Source of the DNA: Corallochytrium limacisporum | Taxonomy: Eukaryota > Opisthokonta | Assembly (NCBI GenBank): GCA_002811645.1 | Contig: PDIP01000021.1 | Span: forward strand, 18,723-82,722 | Direction of reading: 5' to 3' | DNA length: 64,000 nucleotides | Shown: piece after piece, positions 20,090 through 31,080 of the stretch | Position numbering within the stretch: position 1 is the stretch's first letter | Layout: each line of letters begins with the position of its first letter | Position numbers and translations under genes: made by a program | The notes under the pieces: model-generated | What the model saw: only the letters and a program-made list of their open reading frames with translations | What the model was told of the DNA's origin: nothing | Database searches by the model: none

Positions 20090-20107
20090 GGTTCCTGCGC
20101 AGGAACC
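20090..20107. repeat. 18-bp perfect palindrome
   Basis: GGTTCCTGCGCAGGAACC equals its own reverse complement. It lies in the gene desert with no gene nearby. Could be a binding site or a chance event. Confidence 0.6.
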
Positions 20108-23100
20108 TCGTATCAGACAGCGTGAAATGGACGCCTGTCCATCGATATACATCTATGGCAATATGATGCGTGGCTTGTGTACGCGCGCTCGCGCAGCTTT
20201 GGCAGTGAGCTGCTCACCTTTATCCGTCACTATCTGTGATACCGTGTAGTACCGTTGGTAAGTGCGAAAAGAGTGGCACATGATTGTTTTGAAGTAATAA
20301 AAGGTGACGATGAAGAATTCTAGCTTGTGAGGTGTTTTGACCCGGCCCGCAAGAAAATAATACACAGCAGTCTCTGCGACCTACCGTCTGTTTGGAATGC
20401 CTTACGTGTCCAACACATCATTTGCATTCTGCATCGCTTCATTTCCTGTAGACGTGTCGCAGATTGCCATGGAAAGTTGCATGTGTATATGACAGAGGTC
20501 AACGATAGATGTTTCATTGATATACAAGTGGATTTTGTCGATGAAGCATGACGGTGTGGTGATTCTTTTACTGATACCTGATACCTGATCTTCCGCTCGC
20601 GCAGTCCCGGCACAATTTCGCTATCAAGAGTCTTCCACGGTTCGATACCATGGTCGGGCCCGTTCCCAACATACAAGCAAAGGTTCACTTTCATGAAGAG
20701 CAGTACGTCGTCAATATTGATTGTGAGCGGAACTTCCAATGAGTCTGAGGATTGCTTGCAGGAGTCCTAGACGATCAGAATCAACTAGGAGGCCCCATCA
20801 CGGCTGTTGGGCGGAGAGACTGCTAGACAGAGACACGTGGTTTTGAGTCCCTCTTCCTCTGACACCTGCACTGTCTGATCTAACATGAATGGCGACTATT
20901 TTTCGTTCCTCTATAGCCTAGGCTTGGCTATTTTTCCACTGAGGTCCCTGTCCCCATACGTTTACTGAGACTCTGTGGGTCCTTTCGACAGAGACTCAGC
21001 CGTGATTGACCCTTCTGCGGACGTTCAAGGACAATGGGGTTTGGGGGGGTTCGCAATTTCCCTACTTAAAGTGCTGCAGTTTTGGGCTGTGTTCAGGAGG
21101 AATGAAGACGACGCTCGAGCAATTGGTGATTGGGTAAGGGTTGGGTTTTAACCAGCTATGGCCAGCAAAGCTGTGGGTTTTTGTCTTTTTATTCTTCATA
21201 CTATTGTTATTACGTAAGGGAGGAGCAAATATTCCACAGGCTTCGTCGCCATCTTCTTCAGTAAGTTCGAGTACTTACGTCCTCGGTCTATCGTGTTGCA
21301 TACAATATACCGCTTCGTAGGTAGATTGGAAGAGTGGCTCATAGATGGGGGAGGTAGAAAACATTGACCTTATTGTTGATGGGTGCTCACTACTGAATCT
21401 TCGCATCCCCAAGACACCCTAATCCGAGGTACGATCGGCACATCACTGACCCCCATCAGTTTCAGAGCGGCTGCCAGCACACTTGAATACGTAAGGCGTT
21501 GATTTTTTTCTGCGCGCATGTATAGCAATTGAAGGCGTTTTGCAAAAGGGACAGGCCCAGAAGCGGGATTGTCCAGTTTCTATCGTTTATCAAGGTCAAT
21601 CAGCCATGAGACGCTACCTTAAGAAGTGTACGGGTTTGCGACCAATCCATTTGTCGTGGGCCCGTCGGATCTTTTGAGGAATGGTAGCAAGTCGTGCTGC
21701 GTATTAATCATCATCTCTACAACCGAGAGCCTCAGATTGGGCCCAATCATGCATACCACGACGAGCCTTAGGTCGACTATCCTTGGTCTTACCTAGCCGT
21801 TGTTCTTTGTATGCGGCCCGACCACAGCAGCTTTAAATGAATGTTTGCGAGCGAAACCATAAGTTTAGATCCCGATGGGTTTCAGAGGAGTTCCTGTGTT
21901 CCATCTAAAAGTGCTGCTGAGTGACGGTGCCTGTGCAAGCTCGTGAAGGGCTCCGAAGGGTTGCAGCAAGCACTTCTTTTTGCATTCCAATGCTGCAGAG
22001 TTAAGCGAGTGTGCAATGCCGCAGTAGAGCGGGTATCAAGAAAACTAAGACTGAAGGAATGGATATTGGAATTGATATAGTGCCCTTGTCGTTGATTCTG
22101 AAAGCACTTGACCACGATGACAACCCACAGGGACCCAGTACATTGATTGTTTTGGTAAGCAGCGGACATCAGGGACAAGGGTGTATCCATCTATGTATAA
22201 CGATCTCGAACTAGGTGTATCCCTTGTTGTAGTTGAATTTCTCGCTGTTAACGACCATGATCGGTGTAGCCTTCGCCGTTGTGACATCTCTTTCCATAGG
22301 GATATGATGAGCGAAAACCTTCGAATGATGTCCGTCGGACACAAATAAGATCCCTGCGGGCGAGGGTAATAAGGGTTTGCCACAACCTCAGTCGATCAAC
22401 CAAGAACTACCGCTATTGCGGTGAGCGGACGGGATCCTATCCAAGGAATCGACCACACAGCGCTCCCCGGATTTTTTCCTCTCGCGGAGAGAAAGAGAGC
22501 TGTCAGGTTCCGATGACTAGGAGACACCCACATTACATGCAATCAGCCGCGCACACCTACTGCACCAAGCCTCCTTAAAATCTGCTGAACTATTGTACCT
22601 TAGGAGGTGCACAGAAAGGACAAGCAGGAGGCACACGGGCTCTCGTTTCAATTAGGGGCGGCATATGTGAGCTCGGGAACCAGTACTGTTGGTGCCGCTT
22701 AGTGCACGAATGCTGGCGTGCTGTTGGGCAAGGAGGTCCTGCGCCCGAAGTTTTTGCTGGAAAAACGGCAGCGTATTTCCCGCAAAATAGCCGTGAAATA
22801 GAGATTTCGAGCCAAAGGCAGCGGCGGCGAAATTGGGTATACTCCGTGGTACGGGGTTGCTTTTGAGAGCGCACATATCCCAAGGAATGTCGCACCGCGA
22901 AAACCCCCGAGAGAAAGGATTAGGGAGAAACCCATTGCGACTCTGTCTTCGTTGTTGCTACTCGGCGGGTTGGAGGAGGAACGCGTATGCGTCGTTTTTC
23001 ACTTGGGTTCCTCGAACCGCCAAAGAAATTGGGTGAGCCAATGGGGGATTAGGGTGCAGACTATAGACGCAAAGAAAAAAAAAATTAAGCTCTGTGGGGG

Positions 23101-23659
23101 TGTGGGCGGTGGATCTGTGCGCGAGTGACACACCCAGCACGAACGGGCCTGGTATCCGATAACTCTGACAGAATGGAGGGCCAGGGGCTCTTCTGTAGAC
23201 ATTAGTAGGCACTCTACATCCTCTTGCTGTGCATGGTAAAAGCATCTCAGTGATGGGAGGTCTCTATACGACATGTGATATGTGGTGGTGGTTTTGTTGC
23301 GGAGGAATCTGTGAACGAAAGAGACCCGGACGGGAGAAGGACACCGGGAAGAAGAGGCAGGTGGAAAGAGAGGTGGGGAGGGATGCTCGGTCATCTGACT
23401 GTAGTCTTGCTGACGAACATGGCATCCTGTAAGCATCCAGTGAAGCATCAAATGGCCAACAAACAGACATGTGAAGGTGAGCTGTGGATTTCAGAGGATG
23501 GAGAGGATTGATTGGTGCCAGCAGACTCATTGTGATAGTAATGGATGGAAATATTCATGGTTCATGTGTATTATGTATGCTTCAAAATGTGATGGATGGA
23601 TATAGACTAAGTTTTGGTGATTGGTTCAGGCACTGTCAATAAATCTACCTGCTCGCTTT

Positions 23660-24052
23660 TCAGACGGTAATTTCGACGCGATGCTCGGGAACCTTCATGA
23701 CCTCGCTATATGCCGGAGGCAGAGATTCGTATGTAGGGGGTCCCTCGATCAGACTCTTCGAGTTGTGTTGCAGGATGAGAGCAATTGAAGGCGGATCCTC
23801 CTTGAGGGCCTTCCGCTTGAAGTCCTTCTTGTTGGGGTTCTCCTTCCACTGCTTCTTCCTGTAGGCCTTGTCGAGAGCTTCGAGTTCTTTCAAATCTATC
23901 TCTGTGCATCCAATAATTTCGATGCAGTGGGCGCGCTTCTGGGCGTCCTCCTTGAGAATGCGGAGCATGCGTCGTTTCCGACGTTCATAAGTCTTTATGC
24001 CAACGAGGATAGCAATGCTACCCACGAGGATAACAGGTTCAAAAAAGACCAT
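23660..24052 (-). CDS. small single-pass membrane protein with tandem PPxY motifs (copy 2)
   Basis: 130 residues from the ATG at 24052. The layout matches the gene at 15951-16382. A hydrophobic N-terminal segment (about 2-19) is followed by a basic YERRKRRML stretch, LKELEALDKAYRKKQWK at 54-70, and PPTY at 105-108 plus PPAY at 112-115 (PPTYESLPPAY). The seven-residue spacing of the two PPxY motifs is the same in both copies, while the rest has diverged strongly, so selection appears to act on the motif pair. Probably a NEDD4/Rsp5-type ligase adaptor or substrate on an internal membrane. Same strand as copy 1, separated by the gene desert. Confidence 0.72.
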   Translation of the reverse strand: MVFFEPVILVGSIAILVGIKTYERRKRRMLRILKEDAQKRAHCIEIIGCTEIDLKELEALDKAYRKKQWKENPNKKDFKRKALKEDPPSIALILQHNSKSLIEGPPTYESLPPAYSEVMKVPEHRVEITV

Positions 24053-24277
24053 TGTGATAATGTTGAGAACTATGACATAGTAGTGCTGTTTAGGCTCTGT
24101 TCGATACGTGTGATCTTCTCGACCGACGCCTTCCGACAGTCTCCGTCCTTTTATACCTCCGTGTGTACGTTATTGATGTTCGTCTAAATGCTGACGCAAA
24201 TGGCGCATATTTAAAGGTCACGGACAAGTATGCGACCCTTGACAAAACACTTCCGGCCGAGACCTTGAGCGATTTCT

Positions 24278-24340
24278 TACGAACGGGAGGGTGCCCTCCC
24301 CCCCCCCCCCGGGGGGAGGGGGGAATCTGCCCCGTTCGTA
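24278..24340. repeat. C/G-tract palindrome with 10-bp flanking inverted repeat
   Basis: TACGAACGGG (24278-24287) and CCCGTTCGTA (24331-24340) are perfect reverse complements. They enclose a long C run facing GGGGGGAGGGGGG. The whole could fold into a long hairpin or extrude as a cruciform. Confidence 0.8.
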
Positions 24341-25047
24341 CTCCCAGGGCAGGGCACGGCGTACCAATGGTCCACCCTCGTAGTAATTTCTACTTTGGAC
24401 TTGCGAAGCGAGATTCGAAATTTTGAGAGGACGGTTCGGGTAGAGGCGATGCTTGTAAGGGGTAGCCGTCATCTTGACCGGCATGGAAGCAGGATTCATC
24501 TCAGACTCGACATTGCAGTTCGGAGCCCTGTCACTAGTGTCTCTCATACATTTCGAAAAGTGGGAACTGGCTTCAAGTGTTGCTAAATAGAGTACATACG
24601 GGGTCGACATTTGATCTTTCAGCCATCTATTGTATGTTGATGGCATGTCTGTTCATGTCCAAGATGAGAGGCACTCAGAAAATATTCGCTCTTCTTTGGC
24701 GCTCAGTGGACACATGTGCGTCAGAGTGGTGACTTGAACGCCTGAGGAAGGCGGCAGATGCAAATACAATGCTAGTATAGCCAGGGAGCGAAGGAGAGAA
24801 GGAAGATATGTGGCTGTATTGGCTGGCGCAAGAGAGACCTTAACCTTGTTCAAGATTGGAATCTTTCTTCCGTTTCCACAGCGGCATGGCATGAGAAATT
24901 GTGTTTGCCGATCGCGGTCTCACATACGGAGGCCAGCCAGGATGCGCATCGGAACAATGACAGAAGAACATGGCCATTGTACAATCTCTATTCCTTGTCC
25001 GAAGCAGGACAGAGAGAGTGTGAGAGAGATATTGCAAGGGCTGCACG

Positions 25048-25052
<5 letters not shown>

Positions 25053-25101
<49 letters not shown>

Positions 25102-25128
25102 GAGAGAGAGAGGGAGTGTGTGTGTGTG
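25053..25128. repeat. (AG)n-(GT)n microsatellite
   Basis: About 23 AG units (25053-25098), an interrupted GA-rich continuation, then about seven GT units. Simple repeat. Confidence 0.95.
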
Positions 25129-25654
25129 CGTCGGAGTATGGTTATGAGCGTGTAGGCAGTTCGTTGAGTGGTCCGTTCGTTTTGGGTACTGACGGTGCAA
25201 GGGGGGCGGTGAGGTCTCCAGCCGCGGTCTGGCCAAAAAAAAAGAGGGAGCCCCGATTTCGATTGCGTCGCGCGCTGGTCCTCGCCTTTTTTGTTGTACA
25301 AACAGGTGGTCATATCTTGTTCCTTTTGCCCACCTCATTTGTTGGCTGGAGTTCTCCCATTGTACTTCTGGCACCGTTTAGCTAACCATTGTCAGCCAAG
25401 CATTGGACCCGGTGTTGTGTATTCGGGTCAGGGTGAAGCAGTGACGTACTATTTGGGATATGTACTCAAGGAACAAGTTGCTGACAGGAAAGTTCGAGCA
25501 GAACGAGAGCAAAGAGAAAGAGGCTTCCCGAGTTCGGATTTACAGTGATCAACAGCGACCGAGAATTTTGGAGTCAGGTAGGCCGTAGAAACCTAGTAAA
25601 CAAATTTTATAACGGAAAATATCTGGCAGAGCCGGGAGCACACGGACAGCAAAG

Positions 25655-26797
25655 ATGGAGGTCGATAAAGCGGTAAACCCCGCTGAGGAACCTCGTGTGG
25701 ACGATGATCCTCATGTACAGTCTACGGGAGATATGATGGAAGAAGACCTTAGTAGTGACAGCAATGACAGCAATGCTGTGGACGTAGAAGAAGCGGATCC
25801 AGAACCCGACATGCGCTTGCGTGTCAAGTGGGGATCGCAGGAGTACAGTCTCCAGTTGCACTCGTCGGAAACAGTGCGTTGTCTGCGTGAGCGACTCTTT
25901 CTCCATACACAAGTCCTTCCAGCACGTCAAAAACTGCTTGGCTTGCCTGGCAAGATGGGCAAATGTCCCGATGATGAAACCATTCTCGGAAATCTGAAGT
26001 TGCGAGATAATCAGCGTATCATGATGGTGGGCACCAAAGAAGAACACATTATCGAAGTGCAGAGCTTTGTCAACAAGGTTAAGGTTCTGGATGCTGTAGA
26101 GAACGAAGAGATTCACAAGCAGGCTGTGAATCTTGCTAAAGTGGAGAACAGAGTGAAGAATTACAATTTGGTTTTGCGGCATTCGCCACGGAAAGGCAAG
26201 AAACTGTTGGTGCTGGACATTGACTACACCATTTTTGACCACAAGTCTGTGACCGAAGGACCGGCCACAGACCTCATGCGGCCGTACCTACACGAGTTCC
26301 TGACGGCGGTGTATCCTTCGTATGACATTGCACTGTGGAGTGCGACGAGCATGCGATGGATTCAGCTGAAGATGGTTGAGCTGGGTCTCGACAACCATCC
26401 TGGATTCAAGATCCACTTCTGCCTCTGCGCCCACGCAATGATTACGGTGCTGGCACCGGCCTACGGAGGTACTACGGACGTGAAACCACTGGGAGTGATC
26501 TGGGGTAAGTTAGGTGAGTATTATGGCCCGAAGAACACGATCATGTTTGATGATCTCAAACGCAACTTCCTGATGAACCCGAAGAATGGACTTCGTGTAC
26601 ATCAGTTCCGAAGGGCACCCATCACTCGGTCCTCCGACACTGAACTCGTCAAACTTGCAGACTATCTACTGACTATCCACGACGAAGAAGATCTCACAGA
26701 GCTTAACCATCGCAAATGGGAGTCCTTCCTGCGCCGCAAACGCCGCAACGAACTCAACGAACTGCGGAGGCTAACAAGAGGTCACGGCCAGCAATAG
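25655..26797 (+). CDS. UBLCP1: ubiquitin-like domain CTD phosphatase (UBLCP1), proteasome phosphatase
   Basis: 380 residues. An acidic N-terminus (1-50) precedes a ubiquitin-like domain at about 53-128. The FCP1/HAD phosphatase domain runs from about 180 to 345, with the catalytic DIDYT signature at 188-192 (D188 nucleophile, D190 acid/base), the WSAT motif and a C-terminal IMFDDL acidic motif. MRPYLHEFL and VKPLGVIWGK match UBLCP1 closely. Animal UBLCP1 docks on proteasome subunit Rpn1 through its Ubl and dephosphorylates nuclear 26S proteasomes. Length and domain order are as expected. Confidence 0.94.
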   Translation: MEVDKAVNPAEEPRVDDDPHVQSTGDMMEEDLSSDSNDSNAVDVEEADPEPDMRLRVKWGSQEYSLQLHSSETVRCLRERLFLHTQVLPARQKLLGLPGKMGKCPDDETILGNLKLRDNQRIMMVGTKEEHIIEVQSFVNKVKVLDAVENEEIHKQAVNLAKVENRVKNYNLVLRHSPRKGKKLLVLDIDYTIFDHKSVTEGPATDLMRPYLHEFLTAVYPSYDIALWSATSMRWIQLKMVELGLDNHPGFKIHFCLCAHAMITVLAPAYGGTTDVKPLGVIWGKLGEYYGPKNTIMFDDLKRNFLMNPKNGLRVHQFRRAPITRSSDTELVKLADYLLTIHDEEDLTELNHRKWESFLRRKRRNELNELRRLTRGHGQQ

Positions 26798-28497
26798 CTC
26801 ACAAGACCACGCAGACGAGTGCTTTGGAAACTTTGATTGGCGAATCGGAGTGTACAACAGACTTGTCTTCATAACCCATCCTGTAAAGAAAAACCATGCT
26901 GGTATAGAAGTCTTGTCATGTCGGTATGTTGCCGTTTGCGTCCCCTGATTGTTATCAGTGTTTGTTTGAAGCGCACACATTCCCCACGCAAGTAAGTGCG
27001 CAGTGGTCGCCCACCCCCCCCCCCTTCCTCCCTTGCACCCATTTCTCTCCGCGAATTTCCCTCGGTGTGGGGGCGGTTCTTTTCTGACCGTGTGTTTGCG
27101 GGCTAAGCCCCTCGGCCAAATGCAAAGTGCTTCATAAATCTTGCAAATCAAATGCGCAAGTTAAATATCGCTCTTTCACTATGTTTGCAGAATCACCCGA
27201 AGGCTTCCGGGCCTAATCCCCGCATATACAATCTCGCACACAGATTATATGATTATTCGATTTCTATGTATTTCACCCTTTCTGGCAGGACCTCGACTGG
27301 TCCAAGGACTACCTCTCGTCTCGTGTTCGTTTCGCCTCATCGCCATTCTAACACTAAATGACTAGAGGTCTTTTTTATCATACGGAATATTATATATTTA
27401 TAAGAAATAAGGTAATTTAAACGATATATGATATACTGACTATTTTTAATTGAGTGTCGTAGCCCCGTAGTACACAGGGGCCAAGACGGTCACGGCTTGT
27501 CTCTCTTCTCCCTCCCCCCCGGGGGCTCCTTCTCCTCCTCGCAATCATCGGGTGATTGTGGGCAACGGCGTTTCCCTCCCCCTCTCTCTCTCTCGGCCTA
27601 CACCGACACCTATACATTTTCTGTAAACAAAACCGAAAAATCGCGGGGGGGGGACGGCCCTGGGTTCCCCGCGACCAAAAATAAAAAGCCTCCAAGAAAA
27701 CGAAAGAAAAAAAAAAAGAAAAGGGGGAAAAATAGCCAGGACCCAGCCCCTTTCCAAACCATCCACCACCACCCCACCCCACCCCCCCTTCCGGGCTCCC
27801 CCCTCTTCCCCACACAAAAACGACAGAAAGTGGCATGCGTGCGGGTTGAATGACCATACTTTCGCTATACCGCGACAACCGGGCCGAGTGGTGAATATTT
27901 TTTTTCCATTTGGGGGCGCTTGCCCTGACACTTGTCATTTTTGCTCTCCGTACCGGTGGTTTGGCCGGCCCCTGGCCAGCACCAGCTGCCGCGTAGAAGG
28001 GCCATCAGCAAAAGGGACCGGGGGGGGAGGCACCCGGAAGCTCGTGCTGACCGCCAGTTCCCAACCCCCCCTGCGTGCAAGTGTGCTGCTGCTGCGTGTG
28101 TGGTGGATGTGGATCAGGTTGTTTTTTTTTAATCGTGGTGTGCCTGAGTCCTGTGTTCGAATTAATTGGGATAGATTCAGTGGCACAAAATCCAATTGGC
28201 ACCGAACAGAATTATTTGCAGGCCGCGATTATGTTTGTATCGCTGAATGAAATGCTTGTTTACGTGATCAAGCGATAGAGAGCAAGCTATTTTGAGGCAC
28301 GGGCCTCCCTCCAGATTTAAATCGTATGATAGATGAAACATTCGGTGCATTTACGGTAAAGAACAAGGAGAAGATCTGCGAGTTATTTTCGGTGAATAGC
28401 TCCGGAGTCCGAATTATCCTTAGCACACGGGAAAATTAAACCGACTCATTCTTACTGAACACACAAACAAATAAGCAATCGGGAAAGGAGTCAAACC
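26798..28497. other. intergenic region, UBLCP1 / SDHA, low complexity
   Basis: 1.7 kb between same-strand genes. Contains C runs (27016-27027), an AT-rich patch near 27380-27420, a C/G tract (27513-27526), A-rich and CCACCCC-rich stretches (27700-27810) and G runs (28020-28029). The long frames here on both strands are Pro/Gly/Lys-rich artefacts. No gene recognised. Confidence 0.5.
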
Positions 28498-30498
28498 ATG
28501 ATTTCTGCTCTTGCTCGTTCTGCTGCTGCCGGCCTGAAGGCCACCGCGGCTGCGTCCGTCAAGACCACCGGCATCGCTGGTATGGCTCTGATGGGTGCTC
28601 GTAACAAGACCTTCAAAGCTTCTGGATTCAAGATGCAGGAGGGTAAGGTGAACGCTGATCTCACCAACGCATACCAGGTCATCGACCACGAGTACGATGC
28701 TCTCGTTGTTGGTGCTGGTGGTGCTGGTCTCCGTGCTGCTTTTGGTCTGTCCGAGGCTGGCTTGAACACTGCCTGTGTGTCCAAACTCTTCCCCACCCGC
28801 TCCCATACTGTCGCAGCCCAGGGTGGTATTAACGCCGCCCTCGGCAATATGACTAAGGATGACTGGCGTTGGCACGCCTACGACACTGTTAAGGGCTCTG
28901 ACTGGCTCGGTGACCAGGACGCCATCCACTACATGGCTCGTGAGGCCCCTAACGCGGTCTACGAACTTGAACACTACGGTATGCCGTTCAGTCGCACTGA
29001 GGAGGGTAAGATCTACCAGCGCGCGTTTGGTGGCCAGTCCCTAGAATTTGGAAAGGGTGGTCAGGCCCAGCGCTGCTGTGCTGTCGCCGATCGTACCGGG
29101 CACAGTCTGCTACACACTCTGTATGGCCGCAGTCTGAAGTACGATACCTCATACTTTATTGAGTACTTTGCCATTGATCTGATCATGGATGGTGACAAGT
29201 GTCGCGGTGTCGTGTGCATGAACCAGGAGGACGGTTCCATCCATCGTATCTTTGCCCATCATACGGTGCTGGCCAGTGGTGGTTACGGCCGTGCATACTT
29301 CTCCTGCACTTCCGCTCACACCTGCACCGGTGACGGCATGGGTATGGTCAGCCGTGCCGGACTGCCTAACGAGGACATGGAATTCGTGCAGTTCCACCCC
29401 ACTGGTATCTACGGTGCTGGTTGCCTCATCACGGAGGGTTGCCGTGGAGAGGGTGGTTACCTGATCAATTCTGAGGGTGAACGCTTCATGGAGCGTTACG
29501 CACCTACCGCCAAGGACCTGGCCTCTCGTGATGTTGTGTCCCGCGCAATGACCATGGAGATCCGCGACGGTCGCGGTGTTGGTGCCCACAAGGACCATGT
29601 GTACCTCCAGCTCAGCCATCTGCCTCCTGAGGTCCTGGCCGAGCGCCTGCCTGGTATTTCCGAGACCGCCGCCATCTTTGCTGGCGTGGACGTCACCAAG
29701 GAACCAATCCCTGTTCTACCCACCGTCCATTACAACATGGGCGGTACCCCGACAAACTGGAAGGGCCAGGTGATTGACCACCGCAACGGTAAGGACGTCA
29801 TTATTGACGGTCTCTGGGCCGCTGGTGAGGCCGCCTGCGCTTCCGTGCATGGCGCCAATCGTCTGGGTGCCAACTCTCTACTTGACATTGTCGTATACGG
29901 TCGTGCCTGTGCCCACGGCATTAGCGAGATTCTGAAGCCGAACACCCCACACGCGGCTGTAAGCGCCGATGCTGGCATGAACGCGGTCGAGCGTCTGGAC
30001 CAGGTGCGCTGGAACGAGGGCTCCATCAACACTGCCGATCTTCGCCTGGAAATGCAGCGCGTCATGCAGAGCCACGCTGCCGTTTTCCGTGATGGCCCTG
30101 TCTTGGAAGAGGGTGTTCAGCAGATGTACAACGTGGCTGCTAAGATGAGCGACATGAAGGTTAACGACAAGGGTCTGATCTGGAACTCTGACCTTATTGA
30201 GTCCCTGGAGCTGACCAACCTGATGCCGTGTGCTCTCCAGACCATGGTTGGCGCCGAGGCCCGCAAGGAGTCCCGGGGCGCCCACGCCCGTGAGGACTTC
30301 CAGGACCGCATTGATGAGTTCGACTATGCCAAGCCGCTCGAAGGCCAAGAGCCCAAGCCGATCGAGGAACACTGGCGCAAGCACACTCTGTCTTACGTCG
30401 ACGATGCCGGCAAAGTTAAGCTGGAGTACCGTCCCGTGATTGACAAGACCCTGGACACGGACATGGACACTGTGCCGCCGGCCATTCGTGTGTACTAA
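28498..30498 (+). CDS. SDHA: succinate dehydrogenase flavoprotein subunit, mitochondrial
   Basis: 666 residues. Residues 1-45 are Ala/Ser/Lys-rich without acidic residues, a good mitochondrial presequence. The FAD-binding GAGGAG loop is at 72-77, and SHTVAAQGG places the covalently flavinylated His at 103. The substrate-binding [11 protein letters not shown] region and the C-terminal R(P)VIDKTLD region are present. It oxidises succinate to fumarate in the citric acid cycle and feeds electrons to complex II. Codon use is strongly biased (GGT, GCT, GTC, CTG), as for a highly expressed gene, more than in its neighbours. Full length and intronless. Confidence 0.98.
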   Translation: MISALARSAAAGLKATAAASVKTTGIAGMALMGARNKTFKASGFKMQEGKVNADLTNAYQVIDHEYDALVVGAGGAGLRAAFGLSEAGLNTACVSKLFPTRSHTVAAQGGINAALGNMTKDDWRWHAYDTVKGSDWLGDQDAIHYMAREAPNAVYELEHYGMPFSRTEEGKIYQRAFGGQSLEFGKGGQAQRCCAVADRTGHSLLHTLYGRSLKYDTSYFIEYFAIDLIMDGDKCRGVVCMNQEDGSIHRIFAHHTVLASGGYGRAYFSCTSAHTCTGDGMGMVSRAGLPNEDMEFVQFHPTGIYGAGCLITEGCRGEGGYLINSEGERFMERYAPTAKDLASRDVVSRAMTMEIRDGRGVGAHKDHVYLQLSHLPPEVLAERLPGISETAAIFAGVDVTKEPIPVLPTVHYNMGGTPTNWKGQVIDHRNGKDVIIDGLWAAGEAACASVHGANRLGANSLLDIVVYGRACAHGISEILKPNTPHAAVSADAGMNAVERLDQVRWNEGSINTADLRLEMQRVMQSHAAVFRDGPVLEEGVQQMYNVAAKMSDMKVNDKGLIWNSDLIESLELTNLMPCALQTMVGAEARKESRGAHAREDFQDRIDEFDYAKPLEGQEPKPIEEHWRKHTLSYVDDAGKVKLEYRPVIDKTLDTDMDTVPPAIRVY

Positions 30499-31080
30499 AG
30501 CAAATCCGTTTGTCTGCAAGAGCTCATCGAAACGAGAGCCTGATGGAAAGCACTGTTAAATGCGTGGGCCTTTGGCATGCATGCAACGACCATGTTTGAA
30601 TTCGGATGGTCCTGTTCTTCAATCATCCTCGCATCATTCCAACACTTCTTCATAACCAAGCTCTTCTTAACAACGCAACATGACAACCCACATACTTTTT
30701 GACAGCATTGAAGAATCGAAAGGGGTTGATTGAGTACACCAGCAGCAATCAGCTCCCTTTTTGAAAGTTTGCAAAATACATTGAAGTAGATAGATCCGAT
30801 CGTAAACCCCCGCGCATAAACCCAAGTGCCTTCATGAGCAAAACACGGGACTCGGTATGGCGGTGCTCAATGTAAACCAAGTGTTTGTGATCTCCTTTTA
30901 GGGAATTGTTACATGTTTACTAGCAATTAGATAAAGACAAAAGACGGGATCACAAATATCACAGAAGCACTGCAGGACCAAGCAAACCTTTTCTCACGGG
31001 TGACCCACTGAATGCGTCATGACTAGAACGATGGTGGCCATCGACTTTCGACAAAGGAAGTAACATACCACTGTGATCGT
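30499..31080. other. convergent intergenic region, SDHA / EHD
   Basis: 582 bp, longer than most convergent gaps here. No open frame or repeat of note. Confidence 0.5.

Larger units (their letters stand above)
16383..23659. other. 7.3-kb gene desert between the two PPxY paralogues
   Basis: No gene could be supported in this longest gap of the window. It contains an E2F octamer (16580-16587), CT-rich low complexity (16700-16745), a 64-bp tandem repeat (19722-19860), an 18-bp perfect palindrome (20090-20107) and weak retroelement-like reading frames on the minus strand (20190-20745). Open stretches of 60-140 codons occur on both strands (for example 18194-18544) but overlap each other and resemble no family. 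Unrecognised spliced or RNA genes cannot be excluded. Confidence 0.55.
24053..25654. other. divergent intergenic region, PPxY copy 2 / UBLCP1
   Basis: 1.6 kb. Holds a large C/G palindrome (24278-24340) and a GA/GT microsatellite (25053-25128). The open frames through the microsatellite are artefacts of low complexity. No gene seen. Confidence 0.5.

Noticed and set aside
21373-21579. 69-codon minus-strand stretch that reads like protein
   Set aside because: No start codon and no family similarity; chance open runs of this size are common here.
22200-22400. minus-strand stretch reading LFVSDGHHSKVF and onward
   Set aside because: Only about 57 codons between stops and no identifiable family.
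24840-25385. long frames on both strands across the GA repeat
   Set aside because: They encode Arg-Glu or Ser-Leu repeats of the microsatellite in every frame.
27417-27938. 173-codon minus-strand frame
   Set aside because: Driven by G/C homopolymers; Gly- and Phe-rich low complexity without a domain.
29149-30519. long antisense frames over SDHA
   Set aside because: A by-product of the strong codon bias of SDHA; the sense frame is unambiguous.
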